Assembly (NCBI RefSeq): GCF_003350405.1
Contig: NZ_QQAW01000011.1
Coordinates: 1 to 64,000 of the forward strand
Reading direction: 5' to 3'
Source: Gluconacetobacter liquefaciens
GTDB lineage: Bacteria > Pseudomonadota > Alphaproteobacteria > Acetobacterales > Acetobacteraceae
DNA: 64,000 nucleotides
Shown: one piece after another, positions 8,475 through 17,024 of the stretch
Position numbering within the stretch: position 1 is the stretch's first letter
How the letters are laid out: each line of letters opens with the position of its first letter
Program-made: the position numbers and the translations under genes
The notes under the pieces: generated by a model
Seen by the model: the letters and a program-made list of their open reading frames with translations, nothing else
The model's database searches: none
Told to the model about the DNA's origin: nothing

Positions 8475-8813
8475 TTATTCCGCAACGAGGTCGAATGTGT
8501 TGCCATCGGGATCGAGTAATGTTGCGTAACGGATCTGTGGCAGCTCATATTGTTTGACGAGCGTTGAGCCGATGCTTAGCAGGTACTGAATCCGATGGTC
8601 GAGATCAGGTATTCTGAGATCGAGATGAACGCGGTTGCGTTGTGTGGGAACGTCTTCGATCTTCTGAAACTGGATGAGAGGAAGGTCGGGCGATGGAGTC
8701 AGTTGGACGATCTGGCCATAATCATTGCCAATCGCAAGCCCTGAAGCCTGCGACCACCATGCGGCGAGTTTCTGCGGATTTGCGGTGTCGATAGTAACAG
8801 CGTGAATTTTCAT
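8475..8813 (-). CDS. VOC/glyoxalase-family protein
   Basis: A 112-residue protein starting MKIHAVTIDTANPQKLAAWW, which matches the start of the vicinal oxygen chelate fold. It ends ATLLDPDGNTFDLVAE, the typical final strand with D-P-D-G-N and a metal-ligand Glu. VHLDLRIPDLD supplies another conserved strand. Such single-domain proteins act on small electrophiles or as resistance proteins; the substrate is unknown. The start at 8813 follows AAGGGAACAG. It lies 109 bases downstream of the DoxX-SDR gene on the same strand and probably shares its transcript. Base composition is noticeably more AT-rich than in the flanks. Confidence 0.8.
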   Translation of the reverse strand: MKIHAVTIDTANPQKLAAWWSQASGLAIGNDYGQIVQLTPSPDLPLIQFQKIEDVPTQRNRVHLDLRIPDLDHRIQYLLSIGSTLVKQYELPQIRYATLLDPDGNTFDLVAE

Positions 8814-8922
8814 AATCTGTTCCCTTGTTACAGGAGTGGCCCGAGCGGAAATGAACTGCGAGGGAGAGGCAGCAATGGTGATCCTCACAATTGCCCCGAC
8901 CAGTGCCCGTCGCCTTACCGGT

Positions 8923-10101
8923 TCAGCGTGCGCCGTCGATGATGGATCCGCCATCGGGCGTCAGAGAATAACCCGTCATGAACTGGGCATCCTTGCTGAC
9001 CAGGAAGAGAACCACAGGGGCGATGTCTTCTTCCGGGGAACCATAGCGACCGAGTGGATTGGTCGCTGGCGGCACGTTTGCCTCCGGCCCCCAGGTTTCT
9101 GCGACGGGGAGAACATTGTTGACGGTGATCTTGTCACCGGCCCATTCACGCGCAGCCGTTCTGGTCAGCGCACGCACGGCTTCCTTGGCCATATTGTAAG
9201 GCCCCATACCTGCAAGGCCGATGATCCCGGCCATCGAGCCGAAATTGATGACGCGCCCTGTGCCGCTGGCCTTGAGATGAGGATAGGCTGCCTGCATGAA
9301 GTGCAGGTAGGCGGTTGGTCCCATGTCGAAATTGCGCTGAAGCTGCTCTGTCGACAGATCGAGGATCGACGAATAAGCGACGGTTGCATCGAAGGCATTG
9401 TTCACAAGGATGTCGAGACCGCCATAAGCAGAAACTACCTGGTCCACGGCTGCCTTGATCTGGTCCGCATTTCCCGCATCGGCGGGGATAGCCAGAGCGG
9501 TACCGCCAGCGGCTTGAATATCGGCCACAACCGCATCGACGCCAGCCGGTGTGCGTGACAGCACGCCAACCTTGGCGCCTTCGGCTGCAAACAGTTTGGC
9601 GGTGGCGCGACCGATGCCACGGCTGGCGCCTGTGACGAGTGCGATTTTTCCTTCAAGTCGTCCCATGGTCATTTCCTTTGGGTGTTTAAGGTTTTTTTCT
9701 GTGTCAGCGCGTGCGGGCCATTGCATATGGAGACGGGACGGCACGGCACGTGCAGTGTTCTGGGTAGTGAACGAAGCTGCCAGCAGCACCAGACCGATCA
9801 AAGCGGGCGAGGCACCCTGAGGTTTTCGAACCCCGAGATGTGCCGATCCGGACAGGAGCAAGTGAAAGAAGATGCCCGCATAGGCCAGATCGCTCAGGGG
9901 AACGCTGATCCGTGAGAGGATTGCCAACGGTCCCAGAATCTTGACCGCGATCATGAGCGGCACGAGGTATGGTGCTGGATAGTTCAAGTCCGCCAGTGTC
10001 TGTCGAACCCACTCAGTTTTCGTCAGGTACAAGGTCGCGGAGCCGAAATAGAGCAGAGACAGAAGGAGTGTACTGATCCAGTAAAGAATGGTTGCGGTCA
10101 T
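8923..10101 (-). CDS. DoxX-like membrane domain joined in frame to a short-chain dehydrogenase
   Basis: One uninterrupted frame of 392 residues. Residues 1-115 are a DoxX_2-type membrane protein with four hydrophobic helices (TATILYWISTLLLSLLYFGS, PYLVPLMIAVKILGPLAI, AYAGIFFHLLLSGSAH, PALIGLVLLAASF). From about residue 145 a complete SDR begins, MGRLEGKIALVTGASRGIGR, with the TGxxxGIG NAD(P) motif, NNAF, and the catalytic Y-x-x-x-K in GPYNMAKEAV. An AAAGGAAATG ribosome site sits just before the SDR's own ATG near 9664, so the two parts may normally be separate genes and the DoxX stop may have been lost. It is divergent from the HxlR regulator. Confidence 0.75.
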   Translation of the reverse strand: MTATILYWISTLLLSLLYFGSATLYLTKTEWVRQTLADLNYPAPYLVPLMIAVKILGPLAILSRISVPLSDLAYAGIFFHLLLSGSAHLGVRKPQGASPALIGLVLLAASFTTQNTARAVPSRLHMQWPARADTEKNLKHPKEMTMGRLEGKIALVTGASRGIGRATAKLFAAEGAKVGVLSRTPAGVDAVVADIQAAGGTALAIPADAGNADQIKAAVDQVVSAYGGLDILVNNAFDATVAYSSILDLSTEQLQRNFDMGPTAYLHFMQAAYPHLKASGTGRVINFGSMAGIIGLAGMGPYNMAKEAVRALTRTAAREWAGDKITVNNVLPVAETWGPEANVPPATNPLGRYGSPEEDIAPVVLFLVSKDAQFMTGYSLTPDGGSIIDGAR

Positions 10102-10160
10102 AACTGTTCCCGATCGCACCGTGCTTCGATGAGGTCATCGGCCCGATGTCACGCTGTATT

Positions 10161-10196
10161 CATACGCTCATTGGGGCTGACACCACGAGCGTGTAT
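10161..10196. promoter_or_regulatory. Inverted repeat between DoxX-SDR and hxlR-type genes
   Basis: CATACGCTC (10161-10169) and GAGCGTGTAT (10187-10196) form an imperfect inverted repeat with about 17 bases between arms, inside the 167-base divergent intergenic region. HxlR regulators usually bind such sites and control the divergent gene. Another TATGAATT/TATGTATGG-rich stretch lies nearer the regulator start. Assignment is inferred from position. Confidence 0.45.
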
Positions 10197-10268
10197 AAGA
10201 TTTGATCTTCTGTATGAATTGGCGCAAGTAGGATGAATTAATGACAGTATGTATGGAAAATATGACTA

Positions 10269-10655
10269 ATGGCTGACGATGATTTCACCATGCAGGATGA
10301 GATGCGGCGCGCCTTCTCGATGCTTTCAGGCAAGTGGAAGCTTGAAATCATGTGGTTGCTCAACCAGCGCGTTCATCGATTTGGCGAATTGCGCAAGGCT
10401 ATACCCGGCATTACCCAGCACATGCTGACCGCCCAACTCCGCGAACTGGAGGCAGATGGTCTGATTTCCCGTACGGTTTATGCGGAAGTTCCACCGCGTG
10501 TGGAATATGAGATGACCGCCAAGGCACGCGGCCTCGGGCCGACCATGGAAGCACTGACCGCATGGTGGTTGGAACATGGTAAGACCGTACCTCAGAAGCC
10601 AGTCAGCCGAGGCCGAAAAGTAGGAAACGCATCGGCGGTGAAAAAAGGAAATTAA
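10269..10655 (+). CDS. HxlR-family transcriptional regulator
   Basis: A 128-residue winged-helix protein. FSMLSGKWKLEIMWLLNQRV, then FGELRKAIPGITQHMLTAQL and ELEADGLISRTVYAEVPPRV, are the hallmark segments of the HxlR family (W-x-L-x-I, R-F-x-E-L, L-R-E-L-E-x-D-G-L). VEYEMTAKARGLGPTMEAL closes the wing. There is no cysteine in the recognition region, so a thiol redox switch is not obvious. It is divergent from the DoxX-SDR-VOC genes and very likely controls them in response to reactive electrophiles, as such regulators often do. Composition is AT-richer than the surroundings. Confidence 0.88.
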   Translation: MADDDFTMQDEMRRAFSMLSGKWKLEIMWLLNQRVHRFGELRKAIPGITQHMLTAQLRELEADGLISRTVYAEVPPRVEYEMTAKARGLGPTMEALTAWWLEHGKTVPQKPVSRGRKVGNASAVKKGN

Positions 10656-10857
10656 TAGACTTGTTCCGTTTTTGAAGCATTTTCAGTCTCGTTCATCTGA
10701 ATTCGGATTTTACCAGAGTGAAGAGGAACAAAGACGGTTTGAAGTTTTTCGGTGTCTCCTATTCTGTTTGATGGGTGTTCATCAGGGGCGTTTCACTCCA
10801 GGGCTTGCCGCAGAAAACAAAGCGATAAAAGCGATCATGTATGTCCAGATAGGTCTA

Positions 10858-11320
10858 GGGCCTGTTAGGGCTTGATCCAGTTTGCAGCGGCAGCGATGTG
10901 GATCACCGCGAGGAACGACGTTGTTGCTTTTTCGTATCTGGTTGCGACAGCGCGTCACTCCACAGAAGGCTTTTCCATGCCCATCAGCGATCACGCAGAC
11001 TTTCGTGCCATGGCCGCCGCGAGAGCGGCCAAGTGCTTCACGATGGTCTCGCTCTTCGAAAGAGGTCCCTTTTTTGGGGCTCTCGCCGCTTTGTGGTGAG
11101 CCCTGATGTTCGTGCCATCCAGAAAAGTCATTCCGAACGCCACTCCTTGTTGTTCCTGAACCCGTTCGAGCAGGCGTTCCCATACGCCGAGTTTCGTCCT
11201 GCGGATGAAAAGCTGCGCCGCCCGCCACCAAGGACCCAAGTTCAGCGGGGATGTTCCGCCATTTCGCACCATTCTCATGGCGCGAAAAAAACGCTGCTAT
11301 CGTACGCCGCAGACAGGCCC
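10858..11320 (-). mobile_element. Decayed IS5-family element with both ends
   Basis: The 463-base relic is bounded by GGGCCTGT (10858-10865) and its inverse ACAGGCCC (11313-11320), with CTA on the left and TAG on the right outside. Minus-strand reading gives pieces of an IS5-family transposase in different frames: LRRTIAAFFSRHENGAKWRN, GPWWRAAQLFIRR, WERLLERVQ, FLDGTNIRAHHKAA, REALGRSRGGHGTKVCVIADG. The first 45 or so codons are missing, a large part before the C-terminus is deleted, and frameshifts are present, so it is inactive. Its right end touches the stop codon of the TonB receptor. Confidence 0.8.
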
Positions 11321-13674
11321 TAGTACGTGACGTTGATGCGTGCGCCGACGAAGCGTGGCAGGCCGGGTGTGACGCCGTAGAAGGTGGCCTGTGTGCTGCT
11401 AGAGATCCAGTAGCGGCGGTCGGCGAGATTCTGGCCATAGACCGTGACGGACCAATGTTGCCTCGGGGCCGCGAAGGTCAGGAAACTGTTCACCAGGAAA
11501 TAGGCCGGGGCACGATACATGCCGGTCTGCCCGATATATTGGGGCTGGGTCTGGGCGCCGCGATAACTGTAATCGGCGTCGAACGTCATCTGGTAGTCTT
11601 TCATGACGTTCCAGGTGTAGGCGGCGGCGCCGCTGAGCGTCAGGTCCGGAAGGCCCATGGAATAGCCGGCATAGTTCGTGGTGATCGGCGTCCATACGCC
11701 CGTTGCCGCGAACTGCGCGGTCATGGCCGCGCGGTTATAGCTCTGGAACTGCGTGTAGGCGCCGTATTCGTAGCCGAAATTCTGTGTCAGGACCATGCCG
11801 GGGAAGGGGTGGGCCTCCATGTCGAACTCCGCACCGTAGATGTAGGAGCGCGGGGCGTTGACATAGCCGCCCAGGACGCCGAAAGGCGGGGGCACGAGAA
11901 CCGTGTTCCACTGCTGCTGATCGCGATAATCGTAGTAGAATCCGGCAGCGTTGAAGCGCAGGCGGCGATCGAAGAGCATGGCCTTGAAGCCGCCTTCGTA
12001 GGACAGGACCTGCTCCGGCTTGAAGGGCTTTATCTGTGAGGCGATCTGCATGATGTTGGCGCTGAACCCGCCGGGCTTGAAGCCGCGGCTGATCATGAAA
12101 TAGCCCATGATGTTGCGGGTGGCCTGATATTGCGCGCCAAGCCGCCCGGCAAACTGGTTGGTCAATGCTCCGCTGCTGCCGAAATTGGTCGGGGTGCCGA
12201 CGACCGCCCCGGTATCGAGATTGTAGATTGCATTCGTCGCGTTGAGCATCTGGCGATCGTCGGATTCATGATTGATGGCGCCGATCAGGCGCAGCTTCGG
12301 GAGAATCGCGTAGGAAAGCTGGACGTACTGGTTGAAGTTCTGCTGATTTTCCGAATAGCGCGTCTGGTTCAGCGGCGTGCTGCTCGGCCGGTCCGAGGAA
12401 TCGTACCAGAAGCTCTGCGCCATGCGCGAGCGGCTGTAATACAGGCCTGCTTCCCAATGGAAGCGGGCGGAAGGCTGGTTGGATTCCAGCTTGATTTCCT
12501 GGGAGAACACATTCGACTGGTTGTTGCGGAACATGTTGCCGTAGGCCAGGATCGAGTTCGTCTGGTTGGTCAGCTCATGTTCGTCGACCGATTCGTATGC
12601 GCTGATCGTCGAGAGACGCGCCCATGAAAAATCCTTGGTGTACCGGACGTTTGCACCCCAGAAGATGTTGTCTTCGCGCGGCTTGCTGTTGTTCGGGTTG
12701 ATGCCGATTATTTTTGCGAATCGTGGGTCGAGCCCCCACTCCGTTTCCATGATGTCCGACGTGACCGGGATATGATACCCGTTATACAGATTATGGCCGG
12801 ATGAGGATTCCGACTGGTCCGTCGTCCAGTGACCGCCGACTTCGAGGCGGGATGTATCGTCGATCTGCCATTTCAGCTTTCCGCGCAGCGCGCCCAGATT
12901 GGCATTGCCGTATCCCTCACCCTGCGCATTATGCTGGAAACCGCCGCCTGTCATGGATTGTCCGGCGATGCGGACGAAGACCGATCGGGACAGGGGGCCG
13001 GAGATGAAGCCTTCGACGCGGTTGCGCCCGTAGCTGGAAATGTCTTCGGTCAGTCCGGCGTGGAACTGGGGTGTCGGGTCGCCGGTATGGAAGTCGATTT
13101 CGCCACCCGTCGTGGCCTGCCCGTGGGTGAAGCCTGACGGCCCCGGCGCGATGGAGACATCCTCCATATCGAACAGCAACCCGGACGTCATGATGCTGAT
13201 GGGATAGGCGACGCCATCGACATAGGGCATGACCGACGGTGTGTTGTTCTGCGTGAAATCCATCAGGCCGACGCCGCGAATGGCGAAATTCAGCGCCGCG
13301 CTGCCGAACGAGGGCTGGATGATCAGGTTCGGCGCGACGCGCACGATGTCGGTGAGCGTCCGGATATTGCGGTTGAGCAGGTCCTGCCGGGACAGGATGG
13401 TTTCGGAATGGGCTTCGTGCTGGCCCGCGCCGCTGACGCCACGCCGAACCGAGACGACGAGGTTTTCGCCCGCCTGTGCCTGTGCCGCCGTCGGACGGGC
13501 CTTGCCGGCATGGCGTGCGGGACCGGGATGGGCCGGTGCCGCGTTGACTGCCGGGCTGTGCGAGGGCTGAACGGTCTGGGCCATGGCCGACATGGGCAAC
13601 AGGATCGTCGCCAATGTGCCCACCATGCCGATCCGGTGCCTGGAGAAAAGTATATTATATTGATATCGAAACAT
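11320..13674 (-). CDS. TonB-dependent receptor (RpiR-linked operon)
   Basis: A 784-residue outer-membrane receptor. After a signal peptide (cleavage after AMAQ) and a Pro/Ala-rich linker, a plug domain runs from about residue 80 (ILSRQDLLNRNIRTLTDIVR, FAIRGVG), followed by a barrel ending RFVGARINVTY with the terminal aromatic residue. ATG 13674 is chosen for the AGGAAAGGA site upstream; ATG 13701 is possible. It is the third gene after an MFS transporter and an Asp/Glu racemase-like gene on the same strand, so the ligand is probably a small organic compound rather than a siderophore. The stop codon abuts an IS5 relic. Confidence 0.88.
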   Translation of the reverse strand: MFRYQYNILFSRHRIGMVGTLATILLPMSAMAQTVQPSHSPAVNAAPAHPGPARHAGKARPTAAQAQAGENLVVSVRRGVSGAGQHEAHSETILSRQDLLNRNIRTLTDIVRVAPNLIIQPSFGSAALNFAIRGVGLMDFTQNNTPSVMPYVDGVAYPISIMTSGLLFDMEDVSIAPGPSGFTHGQATTGGEIDFHTGDPTPQFHAGLTEDISSYGRNRVEGFISGPLSRSVFVRIAGQSMTGGGFQHNAQGEGYGNANLGALRGKLKWQIDDTSRLEVGGHWTTDQSESSSGHNLYNGYHIPVTSDIMETEWGLDPRFAKIIGINPNNSKPREDNIFWGANVRYTKDFSWARLSTISAYESVDEHELTNQTNSILAYGNMFRNNQSNVFSQEIKLESNQPSARFHWEAGLYYSRSRMAQSFWYDSSDRPSSTPLNQTRYSENQQNFNQYVQLSYAILPKLRLIGAINHESDDRQMLNATNAIYNLDTGAVVGTPTNFGSSGALTNQFAGRLGAQYQATRNIMGYFMISRGFKPGGFSANIMQIASQIKPFKPEQVLSYEGGFKAMLFDRRLRFNAAGFYYDYRDQQQWNTVLVPPPFGVLGGYVNAPRSYIYGAEFDMEAHPFPGMVLTQNFGYEYGAYTQFQSYNRAAMTAQFAATGVWTPITTNYAGYSMGLPDLTLSGAAAYTWNVMKDYQMTFDADYSYRGAQTQPQYIGQTGMYRAPAYFLVNSFLTFAAPRQHWSVTVYGQNLADRRYWISSSTQATFYGVTPGLPRFVGARINVTY

Positions 13675-13732
13675 TTTATGTCCTTTCCTGCCGATGTTCA
13701 CTGTCTTGTGCCGGGAGGGATGTGAGGTCGGG

Positions 13733-14416
13733 CTAGAGCGTCATCGATCGTGCCGATTCCATCTGCGCCATGACCTGGCGGATGGCCGCCGGGATGGGGG
13801 CGATGATCGGCATGTCGAATGTCTTTTCCAGGCAGATGGCGGCCTGGCCCAGGGGGCCGCCGCCAATGATGACGGCCTGGGCACCATCTTTACGAATGCA
13901 GGCGTCGACGGCTTCGGCCAGCTTTCCGTTCAGCCGGTCGCTGTCGGCTGTCAGGGCGGTGGGATCGTCGGGGGTGCACTGGACCCCTGTATAGAGCGCG
14001 CCGAGGCCGAGCATTGTGGCGCGCTGGTCGATGACCGGGATCAGCTCCGGGGTGACGGTGGCGACGCCGAACCGGCGACCGCCCGCCGCGGCCTCCAGCA
14101 TGGATGCCTCGCACAGGCCGGTCGCAGGCAGCAGGCTGCGCTTTCTGATGACGTCGAGACCTGGGTCACCGAAGGCGCTGACGATGAAGCCGGTGCAATA
14201 TGCGGCGCCGACCTCGGCAATTTCCACGACTTCCTCGGCTGCCGCGGCGAGTTGAGATGGCGTGAGGATCATGGGTGGGGCGCGGGTTGCGGTGGCGCCG
14301 AGCAGTTCTGCCGTCTCGTCCAGTTCGGCGCGGGCGATCTGCAGCATCATCCGCGTGGTTGCGGCGGAACTATTGGGATTGATGAGGAGGATGCGTTGAA
14401 AGGGATGGGACGGCAT
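13733..14416 (-). CDS. Aspartate/glutamate/hydantoin racemase family protein
   Basis: A 227-residue protein starting MPSHPFQRILLINPNSSAAT. INPNSS plus the two catalytic-cysteine regions GAAYCTGFIVSAFGDPGLD and, later, GGGPLGQAAICLEKTF near residues 185-200 resemble the Asp/Glu/hydantoin racemase superfamily. The usual C-terminal catalytic cysteine motif G-C-A here reads GGPLGQA, so that cysteine may be lost or shifted. Hydantoin racemase would interconvert 5-substituted hydantoins. It overlaps the MFS gene by one base, showing translational coupling, and precedes the TonB receptor by 58 bases. Confidence 0.75.
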   Translation of the reverse strand: MPSHPFQRILLINPNSSAATTRMMLQIARAELDETAELLGATATRAPPMILTPSQLAAAAEEVVEIAEVGAAYCTGFIVSAFGDPGLDVIRKRSLLPATGLCEASMLEAAAGGRRFGVATVTPELIPVIDQRATMLGLGALYTGVQCTPDDPTALTADSDRLNGKLAEAVDACIRKDGAQAVIIGGGPLGQAAICLEKTFDMPIIAPIPAAIRQVMAQMESARSMTL

Positions 14417-15888
14417 CAGGGCCGGTCCTGCGCGGGGAGGGAGGCATATTCCATGGATCGATCGAAGGTTTCCGGGCTGAACTGGATACAGACCAGACAG
14501 GCGCCATACATGATTGCGACGAGGGTGAGGACCGCCCCCAGGCCGTGATGATCGAAAAGAGAGCCGGTGACGGTTGGCATGATGGCGCCGGCGGCCGAGC
14601 CGGCGGCCAGAACGACGGCGACGCCGAACGCCCTGCTGCGTGTCGGATAGAGTTCCGGCACGTACACCCAGATGGATGTATTGAGCAGAAGCGCGAAGAC
14701 CTGGAAAATGACGGCGCATGTCATGACGGCATCGGCATTGTGCGCGGCGGAGAGAATGCCGGCGACGGACAGGACGGCGCAGAGCGCGCCGGCCGTGAGG
14801 ACCTTTCTGCGGGGGACGGAACGCGCCAGGAACGAAGCGAGGAGCGTGCCGACGACGCTTCCGGCCTGGGTGATCGACGTATCGACCAGACTGTTGGTGT
14901 AGCTGTGGCCCAGGCTCATGAAGATGGTGGGAAGTAGGGTCAGGACGGAAAGCTGCGCGCCATAGCACATCAGGATGGCGCACGAGACGAAGAGCGTCCG
15001 GCTGAGATAGGGCGGCGCGAAGATGCTGTGCCATGCGGCCGGCCGCCCGGCTCCGTGCCCCGGTGGCTCTGCCGTGACATAGGGCGTGCTGGCGCCCCGC
15101 AGCGTGCGCAGGGAGCCCGATGCGAACTGCGACAGGACGGTATTGGCTTCCGCGATCCTGCCGGCGGACACGAGGAAGCGCGGTGTCTCCGGCATGAAGC
15201 GGCGGTAGAACACGACCAGAAGGCACGGGATGGCCAGGGACGCAAAGAGAAAGCGCCAGCCATTCGGCCCGGGGAACAGGGTGAAAACCAGCAACCCGAA
15301 CATGGGGGCCAGGAAATTGCCGATGCCGCCCGCGCCGACATTCACCAGGCCGGCGGCCGTGCCGCGAAAGGCGGGCGAACAGAACTCGGACAGCATGGTG
15401 ACCGCCGTGGAGACCTCGCCGCCGATGCCGAAGCCGACGATGACCCGAAAGACGCAGAGGGCCGTGAAGTCGGGAGCCAGGGCGCAGCCCAGCGAACCGG
15501 CGGTAAAGAGCAGCAGATTGGTGCCGAGCATGACACGCCGGCCATGGCGGTCGCCGATCAGGCCGGACAGGAGGCGCCCGGCGGCGGCGCTGGCGAAGGT
15601 GAGGGTATTGAGAAAGCCGATATCGGCCATCGTCAGGCCCCACTGACGACGCAGCAGCGGGCCGACGATGCCGACCGTGTTCTGCTCCAGGCTGTCGAAC
15701 AGGCAGCCCGACAGGATCAGCGCGATGACCTGTTTATGGGCCTTCGTGACGCCGATCTGTACAAGGGCCGCCTCCATCTGCTGCATGGCGGACAGGGGGG
15801 ATGCCGAGCGGGCGGGAGAGGCCCCGGCCGCGGCATCCTGTCTGTCGTCCAGAGCATCCGGGTGCAGTGTTCGTTCCATGGTCGGCAT
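14416..15888 (-). CDS. MFS transporter, metabolite:H+ symporter type
   Basis: A 490-residue major facilitator with 12 predicted helices. GDRHGRRVMLG after helix 2 is the MFS signature loop, RVIVGFGIGGEVSTAVTMLS in helix 4 and PETPRFLVSAGR after helix 6 are typical of the sugar/aromatic-acid symporter branch. The N-terminal 35 residues are soluble and Ala/Pro-rich. It heads the operon MFS-racemase-TonB receptor and would move across the inner membrane whatever the receptor takes in. A perfect inverted repeat overlaps its start codon. Substrate is unknown; a hydantoin or amino-acid-like acid is suggested by the neighbour. Confidence 0.85.
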   Translation of the reverse strand: MPTMERTLHPDALDDRQDAAAGASPARSASPLSAMQQMEAALVQIGVTKAHKQVIALILSGCLFDSLEQNTVGIVGPLLRRQWGLTMADIGFLNTLTFASAAAGRLLSGLIGDRHGRRVMLGTNLLLFTAGSLGCALAPDFTALCVFRVIVGFGIGGEVSTAVTMLSEFCSPAFRGTAAGLVNVGAGGIGNFLAPMFGLLVFTLFPGPNGWRFLFASLAIPCLLVVFYRRFMPETPRFLVSAGRIAEANTVLSQFASGSLRTLRGASTPYVTAEPPGHGAGRPAAWHSIFAPPYLSRTLFVSCAILMCYGAQLSVLTLLPTIFMSLGHSYTNSLVDTSITQAGSVVGTLLASFLARSVPRRKVLTAGALCAVLSVAGILSAAHNADAVMTCAVIFQVFALLLNTSIWVYVPELYPTRSRAFGVAVVLAAGSAAGAIMPTVTGSLFDHHGLGAVLTLVAIMYGACLVCIQFSPETFDRSMEYASLPAQDRP

Positions 15889-15905
15889 GAAAACACGTTT
15901 TCATG
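15886..15905. promoter_or_regulatory. Perfect palindrome at the MFS start, likely RpiR operator
   Basis: CATGAAAAC (15886-15894) and GTTTTCATG (15897-15905) form a perfect 9-bp inverted repeat with a two-base centre, overlapping the MFS start codon (15886-15888). A further TGAAAATG half-site follows at about 15918. It lies in the 107-base gap between the RpiR regulator and the operon it should control. Confidence 0.6.
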
Positions 15906-15995
15906 TTTGTGTCATGGTGAAAATGTATTGCCGAAAAGAAATTCGGTTGCCTGCCGGACGGCCCGCCATGGCCGGAGCCGGCGGCGGGGGGGATG

Positions 15996-16844
15996 TCAGT
16001 TCTGGGCCAGTTCGTCTGCCTGTTCGTGGGCGGCTTCCATCGCCACGAGCCGCCGCCGGCCATGCGCGCCCGAGGCATGGAACAGGCGCGTGATCAGCAG
16101 GCTGCAGACGGCGGCGACGGCGACATGGCTGTCCAGCGCGCCGGGGCCTTTGGTATCGCAGCGCAGGACGCGATTGACCGTCTTCGTTTCACCATAGAGG
16201 TGATCCGTGATCAGGACCGTCTTCATGCCGGTCTGGCGGGCGTGTTCGAGCAGCAGGTCGACCTGGCGCACCCGCCGCCTGACGCCGAAGACGACCAGGC
16301 AATCGTCCTTTTCGAAATGGGCCATATGCTCGGCGATGGTCTCGCCCGGGCCGGGAATGAGCTGGCAGAGGGGGAGGAACTGGTAGATCTGCCACCGGAA
16401 ATAGGCGGCGAAGGCCTGGTTGCTGCGATAGCCGGCAATCCAGACCATGCGCGCGCGCGATATCCACTGCACGACATCGTTCAGGGCCTGGTCGGACAGG
16501 GCGGCGAAGGTGGCATCGAGACTGGCGTGGCTGTAGGCCAGGCCGGCGGCGATCGTATCCGGCTGGTCGCGCTGCTTCGCATCGAGCATGAGGGGGGAGC
16601 CGAGCGTCTTCTCGGAGCGGACGCTGTGGCGGGCGGCGCTGAAATCGGAATATCCCAGCCGCCGGACGAGCCGTGAAACGGTTGCGTTGGAGACGCCGGC
16701 ATATCCTGCCAGTTCCCTGGCTTCGTAGCTGGCGAGGTCGCCGGGGAAGTCGAGAATGAATTCGGCCAGTCGTCGCTCGGCGTCCGGCAGGTCATTTATG
16801 GCATTCAGAATGCGTTTTACGAACGATATGGATGACGATGGCAC
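15996..16844 (-). CDS. MurR/RpiR-family transcriptional regulator
   Basis: A 282-residue protein with the family layout: N-terminal HTH (LPDAERRLAEFILDFPGDLA, then AGVSNATVSRLVRRLGYSDF) and a C-terminal SIS domain from about residue 125 (ARMVWIAGYRSNQAFAAYF, DDCLVVFGVRRRVRQVDLL). SIS domains usually bind phosphosugars, though RpiR members also control amino-acid and purine catabolism. In the second SIS segment the usual S-x-S-G is replaced by FGVRRR, so ligand binding may be altered. It is encoded upstream of the MFS-racemase-TonB receptor operon and probably represses it through the palindrome at 15886-15905. Confidence 0.87.
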   Translation of the reverse strand: MPSSSISFVKRILNAINDLPDAERRLAEFILDFPGDLASYEARELAGYAGVSNATVSRLVRRLGYSDFSAARHSVRSEKTLGSPLMLDAKQRDQPDTIAAGLAYSHASLDATFAALSDQALNDVVQWISRARMVWIAGYRSNQAFAAYFRWQIYQFLPLCQLIPGPGETIAEHMAHFEKDDCLVVFGVRRRVRQVDLLLEHARQTGMKTVLITDHLYGETKTVNRVLRCDTKGPGALDSHVAVAAVCSLLITRLFHASGAHGRRRLVAMEAAHEQADELAQN

Positions 16845-16989
16845 TTCGGAAGATCCGTTGATGGCATAAATTCGGATATGGCGCGGATTTGGGGCGGTTT
16901 TATCGGTCTATGGTCATGGTGATTTCTTTTTTCGTTCTGACGGGCGGCAGGTGCGGGCGGTCGGTGTCGTGGGGGCTGGGCGGACAGGG

Positions 16990-17024
16990 CCCTATTATGC
17001 CGGGCGGAACGGGGAATGCCCAAT
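16990..17024. promoter_or_regulatory. Diverged second copy of the phage repressor operator core
   Basis: This 35-base stretch matches 4286-4320, the core of the prophage operator region, at 31 of 35 positions and in the same orientation; three of the four differences are transitions. It includes the unchanged 13-base block CCCTATTATGCCG and the palindrome as GGGAATGCCC instead of GGGAATTCCC. It lies 146 bases upstream of the RpiR gene start. The rest of the 460-base intergenic region (16845-17305) has no gene I can support. It is a phage relic or a functional extra operator. Confidence 0.6.
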
